Numbered from the stretch's first letter, positions 29,109 through 39,900 are shown. The stretch is 64,000 bases of DNA from Flavobacteriales bacterium (GCA_020635695.1 JACJZH010000007.1:124001-188000); one strand, 5' to 3'. The notes: generated by a model from the sequence alone, not told the origin. Numbers and translations: made by a program.

Positions 29109-29116
29109 TACTTTTG
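29109..29116 (+). promoter_or_regulatory. -7 promoter box (TACTTTTG) for kynU
   Basis: An exact TAnnTTTG ending 8 nt before the kynU ATG at 29125. It fixes the kynU start and predicts a near-leaderless message. Confidence 0.55.
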
Positions 29117-29124
29117 GCCGACCC

Positions 29125-30387
29125 ATGGAGCCCACCGAAGCCTACGCCCGCGAAGCCGACGCCGCCGATCCCCTGCGCGACTTCCGCAGGGAATTCCTCT
29201 TCCCCCAACATGAAGGGAGGGACGTGCTCTACTTCACCGGCAACTCGCTCGGCCTGCAGCCGAAAGGGGCGGCCCTGATCCTTCAGGAGGAATTGGAGGA
29301 TTGGGCGCAGTACGGGGTCGAAGGCCATTTCCAGGCACGCCGTCCCTGGTATTCGTACCACGAGCTCTTCAGCGAAAGCCTGGCCCGCATCGTGGGCGCG
29401 AAGCCCAAGGAGGTGGTGGCCATGAACGGCCTCACCACGAACCTGCACCTGCTCCTCGTCTCTTTCTACCGTCCCGAGGGCCGGAGGAGGAAGATCCTCT
29501 GCGAGGAACGGCCCTTCCCGAGCGACACCTACGCCATGGCCTCCCAGATCGCCTTCCACGGCGGCGATCCGGAACAGGACCTGGTGGAGATGCGCCCCCG
29601 GAAAGGAGAACACACCCTGCGCACGGAGGACATCGAGGCGCGCATCGCGGAGCTGGGCGATGAACTGGCCCTCGTGCTGTTCGGCGGGGTGAACTTCTAC
29701 ACCGGACAGGCCTTCGACCTGGAGGCCATCACCCGGGCGGGGCATGCCGTCGGGGCGCTCGTGGGTTTCGACCTGGCGCATGCGGCCGGCAACATCCCGC
29801 TGAAGCTGCATGATGGCGGCGTGGACTTCGCCTGCTGGTGCAGCTACAAGTACCTGAATTCCGGTCCGGGCAGCGTGGCCGGGGCCTTCGTGCACGAGCG
29901 GCACCTGGGCACGGACCTGCCGCGGTTCGCCGGCTGGTGGGGGCACGACAAGGACGAGCGTTTCAAGATGGAACGCACCTTCAAGCCGATGCCCACCGCC
30001 GAGGCGTGGCAGTTGAGCAACGCACCGGTCTTCGCCATGGCCCCGCACCGCGCATCGCTGGACCTTTTCGACCGGGCGGGCATGGATGCGCTCGTGGCCA
30101 AGGGCCGCCGCCTCACCGCCTTCCTCGAGGCCGTCATCGACCAGGTGGCCTCCGACACGGGCAAGCAGCTTGAGATCATCACCCCGCGCGATCCGGACCA
30201 GCGTGGCTGCCAGCTGAGCGTGGTGTTGCACGGCGAGGGCAGGGCCCTGTTCGATGAACTGACCCGCCACGGCGTTGTTGCAGACTGGAGGGAGCCGAAC
30301 GTGATCCGCCTCGCACCCGTCCCCTTGTACAACGGCTTCCAGGACGTCTGGCGGTTCGGGGAGGTCCTGAAGGAATGCCTGTCATGA
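29125..30387 (+). CDS. kynU: Kynureninase
   Basis: A 420-residue PLP enzyme that cleaves kynurenine or 3-hydroxykynurenine to (3-hydroxy)anthranilate and alanine. N-terminal substrate-binding FTGNSLGLQP is present, as are the VVAMNGLTTNLHLLL and GFDLAHAAGN motifs. The PLP lysine is K242 in CWCSYKYLNSGPG, followed by GWWGHDKDERFKM and the C-terminal RLAPVPLYNGF. The start is ATG 29125, placed by the promoter box. It is followed about 100 nt downstream by kmo, which makes its substrate. Together they give the middle steps of the tryptophan-to-quinolinate (NAD) or degradation route. Tryptophan dioxygenase and 3-hydroxyanthranilate dioxygenase are not in the window. Confidence 0.95.
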   Translation: MEPTEAYAREADAADPLRDFRREFLFPQHEGRDVLYFTGNSLGLQPKGAALILQEELEDWAQYGVEGHFQARRPWYSYHELFSESLARIVGAKPKEVVAMNGLTTNLHLLLVSFYRPEGRRRKILCEERPFPSDTYAMASQIAFHGGDPEQDLVEMRPRKGEHTLRTEDIEARIAELGDELALVLFGGVNFYTGQAFDLEAITRAGHAVGALVGFDLAHAAGNIPLKLHDGGVDFACWCSYKYLNSGPGSVAGAFVHERHLGTDLPRFAGWWGHDKDERFKMERTFKPMPTAEAWQLSNAPVFAMAPHRASLDLFDRAGMDALVAKGRRLTAFLEAVIDQVASDTGKQLEIITPRDPDQRGCQLSVVLHGEGRALFDELTRHGVVADWREPNVIRLAPVPLYNGFQDVWRFGEVLKECLS

Positions 30388-30401
30388 ATACCAAGTGGAA
30401 A

Positions 30402-30478
30402 GGTGGAAGGGTGCAAGGGTGCCGGGCCAACGGGCCGTCATCGCACCCTTGCACCCTTCCACCTCCGCACCCTTGCAC
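30402..30478. repeat. Intergenic inverted repeat of GGGTGCAA words between kynU and kmo
   Basis: A perfect 21-nt inverted repeat (30402-30422 and 30443-30463) built from repeats of GGTGGAAGGGTGCAAGGGTGC, with a third GCACCCTTGCAC copy at 30467-30478. The loop (GGGCCAACGGGCC) can itself pair. It lies within a probable kynU-kmo transcript and would form a very stable hairpin, possibly tuning kmo expression. Confidence 0.75.
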
Positions 30479-30484
30479 TCCTCC

Positions 30485-31819
30485 ATGAAACACATCACCA
30501 TCGTCGGCGGCGGCCTGGTCGGATCCCTGCTCGCCGTGTTCATGGCCAAACGCGGCCACACCGTGCATGTCTTCGAGCGGCGCCCCGACCCGCGGAAGAC
30601 CGACGTCTATGCCGGGCGGAGCATCAACCTGGTGGTGAGCCACCGCGGTTGGACCGCCCTGCGCGCCGCGGGCGTGGAGGAGGCCGTGCAGCGCATCGTG
30701 GTGCCCGTGTACGCCCGCATGACGCACGACCGCGACGGCAAGCTCACGCGGTTGCCCTACAGCATCGACGAGCGGGCCATCCACAGTGTGAGCCGGGGTG
30801 AACTGAACAAGGTGCTGCTGACCGAGGCGGAGAAGCTGCCGAACGTTACCCTGCACTTCGACCACCGCTGCACCGGGGTGGACCTGGACACCGCCACCTG
30901 CAGCTTCCACGACGAGGTGGAAGGCGACAACATCGCCGTGCGTGCTGATGTGGTGCTGGGCGCCGATGGGGCACCGAGCGCCGTGCGGCAGGAGATGATG
31001 AAGGGGCGCTTCAACTTCAGCCAGTCGTTCATCGAGCACGACTACAAGGAGGTCGCCTTTCCGCCGAACCCGGACGGCACGCCGCAGATGGACCCCAACT
31101 GCCTGCACATCTGGCCGCGCCGGCAGTTCATGATGATGGGGCTGGCCAACACCGACGGCGGCTTCACCGGCACGCTCTTCATGCCGCACGAGGGCGAGTA
31201 CTCCTTCGGAACCATCAAGGATGAGCAGGACTTGATGCGCTTCTTCCAGGCGCACTTCAAGGACGCCATCCCGATGCTGCCGGACCTGGCCGAGCAGTAT
31301 TTCCGCAACCCGCAGAGCAACCTGGCCATCATCCGCTGCGCTCCTTGGACCCATAAGGACAAGGTGGCCTTGGTGGGCGATTCCGCCCATGCCATCGTGC
31401 CCTTCTACGGCGAGGGCATGAACAGCGGCTACGAGGACTGCAAGGTGCTGAACGACCTGCTGAACGAGCACGGTGATGACGACTGGGGCACGGTGCTCGA
31501 TGCCTATGGCAAGGCCCGGAAACCGAACGGCGACGCCATCGCGGACCTGAGCCTGCGCAACTTTGTGGAGATGCGCGACCTGGTGGCCGATCCGCGCTTC
31601 ATTCTGCGCAAGAAGATCGAAGGACGCCTGCAGCAGCGCCATCCGGACAAGTGGCTGCCGCTTTACAGCCAAGTGAAGTTCAGCGACATTCCCTACGTGG
31701 ACGCCTGGAACGAGGGCCTGCGCCATGACCGCATCATGGAAGAAGTGCTTGCCATGCCCGGGGTCGAGGAGCGATGGGACAGTGAGGAGGTGGAGCGGAA
31801 GGCGTTGGAGTTGCTCTGA
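30485..31819 (+). CDS. kmo: Kynurenine 3-monooxygenase
   Basis: A 444-residue FAD-dependent hydroxylase making 3-hydroxykynurenine from kynurenine. The Rossmann FAD motif IVGGGLVGSLLAVFMAKRGH is at the N-terminus, ADVVLGADGAPSAVR (DG motif) near residue 165, and VALVGDSAHAIVPFYGEGMN (GD motif) near residue 300. KMO-specific features such as AGRSINLVVSHRGW and the C-terminal FVEMRDLVADPRFILRKK are present. A longer in-frame GTG at 30395 would begin inside the inverted repeat and adds non-conserved residues, so ATG 30485 is used. Product feeds KynU upstream. Confidence 0.95.
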   Translation: MKHITIVGGGLVGSLLAVFMAKRGHTVHVFERRPDPRKTDVYAGRSINLVVSHRGWTALRAAGVEEAVQRIVVPVYARMTHDRDGKLTRLPYSIDERAIHSVSRGELNKVLLTEAEKLPNVTLHFDHRCTGVDLDTATCSFHDEVEGDNIAVRADVVLGADGAPSAVRQEMMKGRFNFSQSFIEHDYKEVAFPPNPDGTPQMDPNCLHIWPRRQFMMMGLANTDGGFTGTLFMPHEGEYSFGTIKDEQDLMRFFQAHFKDAIPMLPDLAEQYFRNPQSNLAIIRCAPWTHKDKVALVGDSAHAIVPFYGEGMNSGYEDCKVLNDLLNEHGDDDWGTVLDAYGKARKPNGDAIADLSLRNFVEMRDLVADPRFILRKKIEGRLQQRHPDKWLPLYSQVKFSDIPYVDAWNEGLRHDRIMEEVLAMPGVEERWDSEEVERKALELL

Positions 31820-31843
31820 CCCGGCCTCTTCCCACGTACGTTG

Positions 31844-31863
31844 CTTCCAGCAGGAACTGGAAG
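31844..31863. terminator. Short hairpin between convergent kmo and FG-GAP gene
   Basis: CTTCCAG (31844-31850) pairs with CTGGAAG (31857-31863), with short A/T flanks, in the 47-nt gap between two convergent stops. It is a weak candidate. Confidence 0.35.
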
Positions 31864-31866
31864 TTG

Positions 31867-34800
31867 TCAGTGACCCAGGGATGCCATCTTCCGGTCGCGC
31901 GATGGCACGGGACCGAACACCTGCAAGGGGCCGTCCACGTTGGCAACGACCAGGTGTGGTGTTCCCCCCACGTTCAAGCTGCGAACATCGCTCACATTGC
32001 CTCGGGCATGAAGCCCTGAAGCTCTTCCGTCGACCAGGGTGAACTCTCCGCTGCCGTTACCGCGAAGGATCCACCCGTTGCCTGCGTCATAGCTGGAGGT
32101 CTCCACTTCGGTGCCCCACAGGTTCCCGGCTCCAGCGATATCCACGTTCCCATCGCTGTCCAGATCGGCGATCACGATCCCTTGGAGCGGTGCGATCTGG
32201 GTGGGAATGGGCAGGTCTTCCGGCTGGAAGCGGCCGTCCACGTTCATCCAGCGCACATGGGCGAAATGGGTGGCGCTGTAGTGCAATGCACGGGCGAGGT
32301 TCTCTTCACCATAGAGCGTGTTCAGGTCGGCCTTGGAGAAATCCTCGTAGGTCGAGAACCGCTCCTTGATGAAGGGCATCTGCTCACTGGAACATTCGCG
32401 GCCCCGTACCGGCACACAGATCCCATTGCTCCCGTGTTTGGCCAGGACGATGTCCGAGGTGCCGGTACCGTCCAGATCGTCCATGTAGATCTCCAGGGGT
32501 TTCTCCTTGCTCGGATGGAATTTGTTGTTCAGACCGATGTTCCCGGTTACCACGTCCAGGTCGCCATCGCCGTCCAGATCGGCCACCGCCAGTGAGCGCC
32601 ACCATCCGACCAGGTCCGTATCGAACCGCTGGGAGACGTCCGTGAGCGCACCGCGGTCGTTCAGGAACATGCGGATCGGCATCCACTCGCCGCAGAGCAA
32701 CAGGTCGGGATCCCGGTCTCCATCGATGTCCGCAAATGCCGCGCCGGTCACCATGCCTACCTTCTCCAGGTCCGGTGCCCACTCCAAGGTGGCGTCCGTG
32801 AAACGGCCCTGTCCATCGTTCCGCAGGAGCATGCTACGTGGAGCCTGGGGATAGGCCCCCGGAACGTTCCTTCCGCCAACGAAGAGGTCCAGGTCGCCAT
32901 CCAGGTCCAGATCGGCGGAAACGACCTGTTGGGTGGAGGACGAGATCGGAGGAAGTGCATCCGATGCATCCAGGAACCGGCCTCCGCCTTGGTTGAGGTA
33001 CAGGTGATCCTGATAGGCGGGGCCTTCTCCTCCGAATTCGGTGCTTCCGCATGCCGTATACAGGTCAAGGTCGCCGTCGCCGTCCGCGTCGAACGCATGG
33101 GCGCCGATCACTTCCTGCTCCCGATGGTCGGTCCAGGGCCCTTGGGGCACATGGCGGAACCGACCATCCGCTGTCTGCAGGAAGAGCGCATCGCTCTGGC
33201 CCGCAGCCCCACCGGCGAACAGGTCGTCGAGTCCATCGCCGTCCAGGTCGCCCACACAGATGCCCGGTCCATGTTCGCTCTGCCGGTGTGGCAGCAGGAT
33301 CTCCGTGGCGAAGTCATTGAACGAGCTCTCCACATGCCTGTGGTCCAGCCCCAACTCCTTCGAGCGCTCGGCCATCATGGGTGCCACAGGACGGATGGTG
33401 CCGCAAGCAGGGGGCCCGGGGGCGCCCTTGGACAGCGCCAAGCGTTCGCCTGCAACAGGGTTCCGGACCACCGAACACGTCCCGTCATACCAATCGACCC
33501 GAAGGGAGTCCACGCTGGCGGGACCGAGACCGAAGTGGAGGAGCGGTTCCATCGAGCCTTGAAAGCCCCGTTGCAGGTGAAGTTCCTGGGTCTGCAGATC
33601 GCTCCCCGAGTGGATCGTCACGCTGCTCCCGATGGCGAACGGATTCTCACGCCCTCCGGTCAGCGTCACCTGCAACCACTTGTTGCTGCCGTCGCTGGCG
33701 AGGTTCTCGACCACTTTCGGTGTGCTTCCCACGTCGCACACCACCAGGTCCATGTCACCATCGGCGTCCAGGTCCCCATAGGCGGCCCCCGTGCTCACCG
33801 CGGGGTGATGATACTGCCAACGGTCCATGGCCTTCTCGAAGGTCAGGTCACCCTTGTTCCGGAACAGGTAATTCTCCGGTCGCGCTGTCGGGATCAGGTC
33901 CATCACCTGGTCGAAGGGAAGGCTGCCGCCCTGTTCGCGGACGATCCGCTGCATACGGACCTTGAAGTCATTGTTCGTGATATCGCGCCAGACCCCATTG
34001 GTCACGAACAGGTCCTTCCAACCATCGTTGTCCATGTCCACGAACAACGGCGCCCAGCTCCAGTCGGTCCTGTCCACACCCGCGAGATGGGCGATCTCGC
34101 TGAAGGATCCGTCGCCATTGTTCAATTGGAGCACGTTGGCCATGTACTGCCGGTTCCAGCCGAGCTTCACCATCTGGAAGAACTGGTCGGGCCGCATGCT
34201 TGCCATGTTCTGCTTGCTCCGTGCATGTTCCGGTGGGGTCATGTCCATCACGCACAGATCGGTCAGCCCGTCATTGTTGTAATCGGCGAGGTCGGAGCCC
34301 ATGCTGTACATCGTGATGTGCCTCAGGATCTCGGGAGCACGGTCGGTGAACGACCCGTGACCATCGTTCACCATCACCAGGTCAGGCTCCAGGAAGTCGT
34401 GCGCCACATAGACATCACGATGACCATCCCCGTTCAGGTCGCCGATGGAAGCGCTCAGACCCCAGGCATGGGTGAGCCAACCAGCCTCCGCCGTCGCATC
34501 CCGGAAATGGCCGTTCCCCTCATTGATCATCAAGCGATGGCTGGCTGAGGATCCTTCACCCACGGTGTAGGTGGCCACCAGGTTGTTGTGTTCGAAATCG
34601 ATCCGCGTGGCCAGTACCAGCACGTCCAGGTCCCCGTCGTGGTCCAGGTCCTCGTGGTAGGCCTGCAGGCTGCGCGTGGTCAGGTCAAGGCCCATTTCGG
34701 CAGCCCGTTCGGTGAACGTTCCGTCCCCATTGTTCACGAAGACCAGGTCGCGTCTTTCTTCGGCCTCAAGCGATGGTCCGCCCACGCAGAGATGGATGTC

Positions 34801-35220
34801 CAAATGACCGTCGTTGTTCAGGTCGGCCATGGAAGGTCCGGTACACCAGGCTTCTCCGGTGGCGATGCCGGACCGCTCTGTGACATCCTCGAAGCGAAGG
34901 TCCCCCAGGTTCCTGTACAAACGGGTCCCGTTCCGGTTGGTGGTGATCAGGACATCCGGGGCACCATCGCCATCCACGTCACCAATGGCCACGCCACCGC
35001 TGTGGTACAGGTACGGGTAGGTGAAATAGTTCATCTCAGGCGACTCGCGGAGGTCGTTCACCAGATCAAGACCTGTCCGTGTCGCATCAAGCATGCGTAC
35101 AAGCGGTCCATTGGCCCCGGGAGCACTGGCTTCGCCCGCTTGTTCGTTCATGGGTGTATGCCCGCATGAAAGAGCGAGCATCGCAAGAAGGGCTGTCAGT
35201 GAGGAACGATCGAGGGACAT
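31867..35220 (-). CDS. FG-GAP/VCBS repeat lipoprotein with ASPIC/UnbV domain (CRTAC1 type)
   Basis: A 1117-residue surface lipoprotein. The signal ends in the lipobox LALSCG (C19). About 14 calcium-type DxDxDGxxD loops are visible (e.g. GDVDGDGAPD, ADLNNDGHLD, GDLDADGDMD, ADLDGDGDLD), each in a FG-GAP beta-propeller blade. There appear to be two propellers separated by an ASPIC/UnbV domain at about residues 525-610 (NKWLQVTLTGGRENPFAIGS ... FGLGPASVDSLRVDWYDG). Family members are abundant in Bacteroidota and often sit near SusCD glycan-uptake systems, but none is present here. Function is probably in binding or surface organisation; it is unproven. It is monocistronic and convergent with kmo. 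Confidence 0.9.
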   Translation of the reverse strand: MSLDRSSLTALLAMLALSCGHTPMNEQAGEASAPGANGPLVRMLDATRTGLDLVNDLRESPEMNYFTYPYLYHSGGVAIGDVDGDGAPDVLITTNRNGTRLYRNLGDLRFEDVTERSGIATGEAWCTGPSMADLNNDGHLDIHLCVGGPSLEAEERRDLVFVNNGDGTFTERAAEMGLDLTTRSLQAYHEDLDHDGDLDVLVLATRIDFEHNNLVATYTVGEGSSASHRLMINEGNGHFRDATAEAGWLTHAWGLSASIGDLNGDGHRDVYVAHDFLEPDLVMVNDGHGSFTDRAPEILRHITMYSMGSDLADYNNDGLTDLCVMDMTPPEHARSKQNMASMRPDQFFQMVKLGWNRQYMANVLQLNNGDGSFSEIAHLAGVDRTDWSWAPLFVDMDNDGWKDLFVTNGVWRDITNNDFKVRMQRIVREQGGSLPFDQVMDLIPTARPENYLFRNKGDLTFEKAMDRWQYHHPAVSTGAAYGDLDADGDMDLVVCDVGSTPKVVENLASDGSNKWLQVTLTGGRENPFAIGSSVTIHSGSDLQTQELHLQRGFQGSMEPLLHFGLGPASVDSLRVDWYDGTCSVVRNPVAGERLALSKGAPGPPACGTIRPVAPMMAERSKELGLDHRHVESSFNDFATEILLPHRQSEHGPGICVGDLDGDGLDDLFAGGAAGQSDALFLQTADGRFRHVPQGPWTDHREQEVIGAHAFDADGDGDLDLYTACGSTEFGGEGPAYQDHLYLNQGGGRFLDASDALPPISSSTQQVVSADLDLDGDLDLFVGGRNVPGAYPQAPRSMLLRNDGQGRFTDATLEWAPDLEKVGMVTGAAFADIDGDRDPDLLLCGEWMPIRMFLNDRGALTDVSQRFDTDLVGWWRSLAVADLDGDGDLDVVTGNIGLNNKFHPSKEKPLEIYMDDLDGTGTSDIVLAKHGSNGICVPVRGRECSSEQMPFIKERFSTYEDFSKADLNTLYGEENLARALHYSATHFAHVRWMNVDGRFQPEDLPIPTQIAPLQGIVIADLDSDGNVDIAGAGNLWGTEVETSSYDAGNGWILRGNGSGEFTLVDGRASGLHARGNVSDVRSLNVGGTPHLVVANVDGPLQVFGPVPSRDRKMASLGH

Positions 35221-35331
35221 GGGCGGATGGAAGGGTTCTCGGACCCTGCCAAGTTAGGACACACACCGGGTGGTGTACACTTTGTGCCGGTCTCCTTCCG
35301 TTGGTGCCTTGGTGGTCCCGAATTTCGTGGC

Positions 35332-36189
35332 ATGAGGCGTTTTCCACTGGTCCTGCTCGCCTGGCTCGGCCTTGCCTCGTTGATGAACGCCCAGCGCCTG
35401 TTCGAGCGCAAGCGGCCTGACATCATCCCACTGGATGGGAAGATGCGACGCACCGGCTTCTACTTCGCCCCGGGCGTCACCTACACCCTGACCCGCTTCA
35501 ACAACGAGGAGGAGACCTTCGGTACGGAGCCGGACACGGTGTACAACGCCCTCTACGACCCGGAGGGACGCTTGGGGCTGTACCTGGAGGCCGGCTGGTT
35601 CCTGGCCACGCGGGACCCGGTCATCCTCGACTACTGGGACGTGGGCCTGGCCTACAAGCAGTTGCGGGGCGGTGAGGCCGGTTCAGGCACCCTGCTGGTG
35701 GCCGACACGCTGGGCGAGTGGACCAGCGACAACGCCTTCAACGACCAGCACCTCACCCTGCACGTCAACGCGAACAAGTTCATCCAGACCACCGACCGCA
35801 GCTTCGTGCAGCTGAGCCTCGGCGCCAACGCCGACTGGCGGTTCGGCACCGGCCGCGAACAGGACGGCCTGCAGGTGCCGACGCGGCAGGACTTCCCGCC
35901 GGAGCTGATCGGACAGTTCCACGTGAAGGTGGGCTACGGCTTCAAGGCCACGGAACGCCTGCTGGTGATCCCGGCCATCGAAACACCCGTGTTCAGCGTG
36001 GTGCCGGAGGACGATGGCCGCTTCGGTGCATTGCCTTGGTTCAGCAGCGAGTACCGCCCGCTGATCCTGAGCGTGCGCTTCCTGTTCCTGCGCTACCCCA
36101 AGGGCTTTGCCTGCCCGCCGGCCATCAAGCACAACGAGTTCGAGGGTGGCAAGGGCAAGCAGTACAAGCCGGACAGCTACCACCCGTAG
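35332..36189 (+). CDS. Secreted outer-membrane-type protein, unknown function
   Basis: A 285-residue protein with a signal peptide (MRRFPLVLLAWLGLASLMNAQ). The mature part (MRRTGFYFAPGVTYTLTRFN ... LSVRFLFLRYPKG) is rich in alternating hydrophobic/aromatic strands of outer-membrane beta-barrels, and the conserved-looking end is RYPKGFACPPAIKHNEFEGG. I choose ATG 35332 because it gives the signal peptide; the frame is open to 35227. It converges with the MBL hydrolase gene, with only 2 nt between stops. I cannot assign a named family. Confidence 0.65.
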   Translation: MRRFPLVLLAWLGLASLMNAQRLFERKRPDIIPLDGKMRRTGFYFAPGVTYTLTRFNNEEETFGTEPDTVYNALYDPEGRLGLYLEAGWFLATRDPVILDYWDVGLAYKQLRGGEAGSGTLLVADTLGEWTSDNAFNDQHLTLHVNANKFIQTTDRSFVQLSLGANADWRFGTGREQDGLQVPTRQDFPPELIGQFHVKVGYGFKATERLLVIPAIETPVFSVVPEDDGRFGALPWFSSEYRPLILSVRFLFLRYPKGFACPPAIKHNEFEGGKGKQYKPDSYHP

Positions 36190-36191
36190 GG

Positions 36192-36833
36192 CTACAGGCC
36201 GCGCAGAAAGGGGTTGTGCGCCCGCTCCTCGCCGATCGTCGTGTCCGGTCCGTGGCCGCTGTGCACCACCGTCGCGTCGGGCAGGGTCAGCAGCTGCTCG
36301 CGAATGCTTGCGAGCAGGGTCTCCATGTCGCCGCCGGGAAGGTCGGTCCGGCCGATGCTGCGCTGGAAGAGCACATCGCCGGCCAGCACGAAGCCCTGGG
36401 CCTCGCAGTAAAGGGCGATGTGTCCCTCGGCATGCCCCGGTACGAAGAGCACACGGAGCACATCCCCGTCGAGTTCCACCAGGTCGCCTTCCGCCAGGAA
36501 ACCCTGGGGCGGCGGCGAAGGCTCACAATGCACCCCGAACATCGCCGCCGAACGCGGTGCGCCCTCCAGGTAGGGAAGGGCATCGCGATGCAGCTCGGGA
36601 CGCAGCCCGTAGCGCCGCCCGGCCCAGGCACAGCCCATCACATGGTCGGCATGGGCGTGCGTGAGCACAAGACGGACCGGTTCCAGTGCGTTCTGTGCGA
36701 GGAAGTGTTCCAACTCCCGCTCCTCCTCCGCGTCGGCGCATCCCGGGTCCACCAGGATGGCCTGGCGATCATTGTGCACCACCCAGGTGTTCTCCTGGAA
36801 CGGGTTGAAGGTGAAGGGTGCGATGCGGAACAT
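36192..36833 (-). CDS. MBL-fold hydrolase (glyoxalase II-like)
   Basis: A 213-residue cytoplasmic metallo-beta-lactamase-fold hydrolase. Metal ligands are visible: THAHADH (near residue 59), PGHAEGH, LAGDVLFQRSIGRTDL and SGHGPDTTIGEE. Its size and GDVLF...GRTDLP motif resemble the YcbL/glyoxalase II-like branch, which hydrolyses S-lactoylglutathione or related thioesters. Bacteroidota usually lack glutathione, so the substrate is uncertain. It is divergent from the large barrel protein at 36901. Confidence 0.88.
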   Translation of the reverse strand: MFRIAPFTFNPFQENTWVVHNDRQAILVDPGCADAEEERELEHFLAQNALEPVRLVLTHAHADHVMGCAWAGRRYGLRPELHRDALPYLEGAPRSAAMFGVHCEPSPPPQGFLAEGDLVELDGDVLRVLFVPGHAEGHIALYCEAQGFVLAGDVLFQRSIGRTDLPGGDMETLLASIREQLLTLPDATVVHSGHGPDTTIGEERAHNPFLRGL

Positions 36834-36900
36834 GGTCGGAAAAGCCCGAAATTCGCAGGAACAAGGCCGTTGAACGCGGCCCGAAAGTAGTCAACCCCCA

Positions 36901-39900
36901 GTGCTCCGCTCCTCCGTTCGCCAAGCCCTTGCCGCGCTAATGACGGTGGCCGCGCTGTGCCCGGGGGCGAAGGCCCAGTTCTACCAGGGCACCCAGCAGG
37001 AGTACGGCAAGAACCGGGTGCAGTACCAGGACTTCCTCTGGCAGTACTACCGCTTCGACCGGTTGGAGACCTACTTCTACAAGGGTGGTCGCGACCTGGC
37101 GCAGTACGTGGCCATGAGCGGGCATCGGCACTTGAAGGAACTGGAGCAACAGCTGGACTTCACCATGGACGAGCGGGTGCAGTTCATCGTCTACAACTCG
37201 CTCACCGACTTCCGCCAGAGCAACATCGGCCTCACCAACGACGATCAGTACAACATCGGCGGGGTGAACCGCATCGTGGGTGGGAAGATCTTCGTGTACT
37301 ATGAAGGCGATCATACCCTGCTGGACCGGCAGGTGCGCGCCGGCCTGGCCCAGGTGATGCTGGACCAGATGATGTACGGCGGCAACTGGAAGGACGTGCT
37401 GCGCAACTCCACGCTGCTCAACATCCCGGCCTGGTTCGACAAGGGGCTGGTGGCCCACATGGCCGGTCCATGGAGCGCCACCACGCGCAGCCACATCCGC
37501 GACGGGGTGCTCAGCGGCAAGTACGAGAAGTTCAACCGGCTGGAAGGCGAGGACGCCACCCGCGCCGGGCAGGCCATCTGGTCCTACGTGAGCGAGGTGT
37601 ACGGGCCCAGCGTGATCCCCAACATCCTGTACATGACCCGCGTGAGCCGCAACGCCGAGAGCGGTTTCCTCTTCGTGCTGGGCGTGTCGCTGAAGACCCT
37701 CACCGATGAATGCCTGAGCTACTACCGGTTGCGCTTCGAGGAGGAGGAACGCCAGCAGCAGCCCGTGGCCCTGGAGCCGTTGGACGTGCGCACCAAGAAG
37801 ACCCGCACCTACTCCCAGTTCAAGAGCAGTCCCGACGGCCGCTACCTGGCCTGGGTCAGCAACGAGATGGGCCAGTACAAGGTGTGGCTCTACGACGTGT
37901 CCAAGGAGAAGCTCAAGCGCATCCACAAGGGCGAGAAGAAGCTCAACCGGATCATCGACCGCACCTACCCCGTGCTGGCCTGGCACCCCAGCGGCCGGGC
38001 GCTCAGCTACGCGTTCGAGAAGAAGGGCGAGCTCTTCCTGAGCACCTACACCGTGGACGACGGGAAGACCGCACGCCGGCCGATCTTCATCCTGGAGAAG
38101 GTCCTGAGCATGGACTACTCGGACGATGGCCGCAACATCGCCTTCAGCGCGGTGCGCGAGGGCCGTACGGACATCTACCTCTACTACGTGATCGGCAACC
38201 GGCAGGAGCAGCTCACCGATGACCAGTACGACGACCTGGACCCGCATTTCGTGCGGAATTCCACCGCCATCGTCTTCAGCAGCGACCGCACCGACGACAC
38301 GCTCCGCGCCAACGCGCCCGTGGCCCTGGTGAACGGCACCAAGGACCTCTTCCTCTACGACCTGGAGAGCCGCAGCAACATCCTGAAGCGGCTCACGAAC
38401 ACCCCCGGGGTGAACGAGGTGATGCCCTCGGCCTACGACACGCTCGCCTTCACCTACCTGAGCGACCGCGGCGGGCTGTGGAACCGGCACCTGCTCACGT
38501 TCGACAGCGTGGTGAGCCACATCGACACCACCATCCACTACCGCTACGTCACCGACACCGAGCGGCTCACCGACTATCGGCGTTCCATTCTGGAGCAGGA
38601 TTTCCATGCCCAGCGCGGACGCTTCACGCAGTTGCTGAAGGAGGGTGGCAAGTACCGGTTCTACCAGGGGCGCATCGGTCAGGGGGGCACGGCGCTGCAG
38701 GAGCGGGAGGCGGCTCCCGGACCGGATACGCGCGAGATGCCCGGCGAGGTGCTCACCGACGACCTGACCCCGGTGGTGAAGGTGGACCCCCAGGTGCCCC
38801 GGCAGCGTACGCCGGACGATGTGGACATCACCGACTATCGCTTCACGGACGAAGCCGACGGTCCATTGGCCAAGGAGGAACGCAAGCCCGCCGATCGGCC
38901 GGTGACCGGTGGCAGCGCGGTCGCGGATGGGCCCACCGTGGTGGCCGCAGGCGTGCCCGGTGCAGCCACCGCTGACAGCACTGCCGCCAAGCCCTTCGTG
39001 TTCCCCGAGCAGCGGAACTACAACGTCAACTTCGCCACGGACCAGGTGCTCACCCAATTGGGCAACGCCTATTCCGACCAGTTCTACCAGCCCTTCACCG
39101 GTCCCGAAGGCCTCAACCCCGGCCTCAGCGGGTTGATCAGCATGGGCATCAGCGACCTGTTCGAGGACTACAAGATCGTGGGTGGCTTCCGCCTGGCGCT
39201 TGACCTGAACAACAACGACTACCGCGTCAGCTACACCAACCTGAAGCGGCGGCTGGACAAGACCATCAGCGTGCAGCGCCAGAGCTACCGGGGCACCTCC
39301 GAATTCGGTGTGGTGAAGGTGCACACCCACCAGGCGAAGTACCAGGTGAGCTGGCCCTTCAGCGAACTGGCCAGCCTGCGCACCTCGCTGCTGTACCGCC
39401 ATGACCGCTACGTGCTGCAAAGCACCGACCTCTTCAGCCTGCAGGCGGACAACTTCTACGACCAGATGTTCGGTGCCAAGGTGGAGTACGTCTACGACAG
39501 CTCCATCCCCCGCGGGCTGAACCTGTACACCGGGTGGAAGGTGAAGTTCTTCGGCGAGTACTACCAGCAGCCGGACGAGGAGCAGGGCGACATGCAGGTG
39601 CTGGGCCTGGACGTGCGCCACTCCCTGAACATCTGGCGGGACATGATGCTGGTGAACCGCCTGGCGGGCAGCACCTCGCTGGGCAGCCGCAAGATCGTCT
39701 ACTTCCTCGGTGGGGTGGACAACTGGCTCTTCGCCAAGGTGGACAACAGCATCCCCATCGACTTCGATCAGAACTACTTCTACCAGGCCATGGGCGTGCC
39801 CATGCGGGGCTTCTACTACAACGCCCGCAACGGCAACAGCTTCGGCGTGCTGAACACCGAGCTGCGCATGCCCCTCGTTCGGATGCTGGTGGACCGCCCG

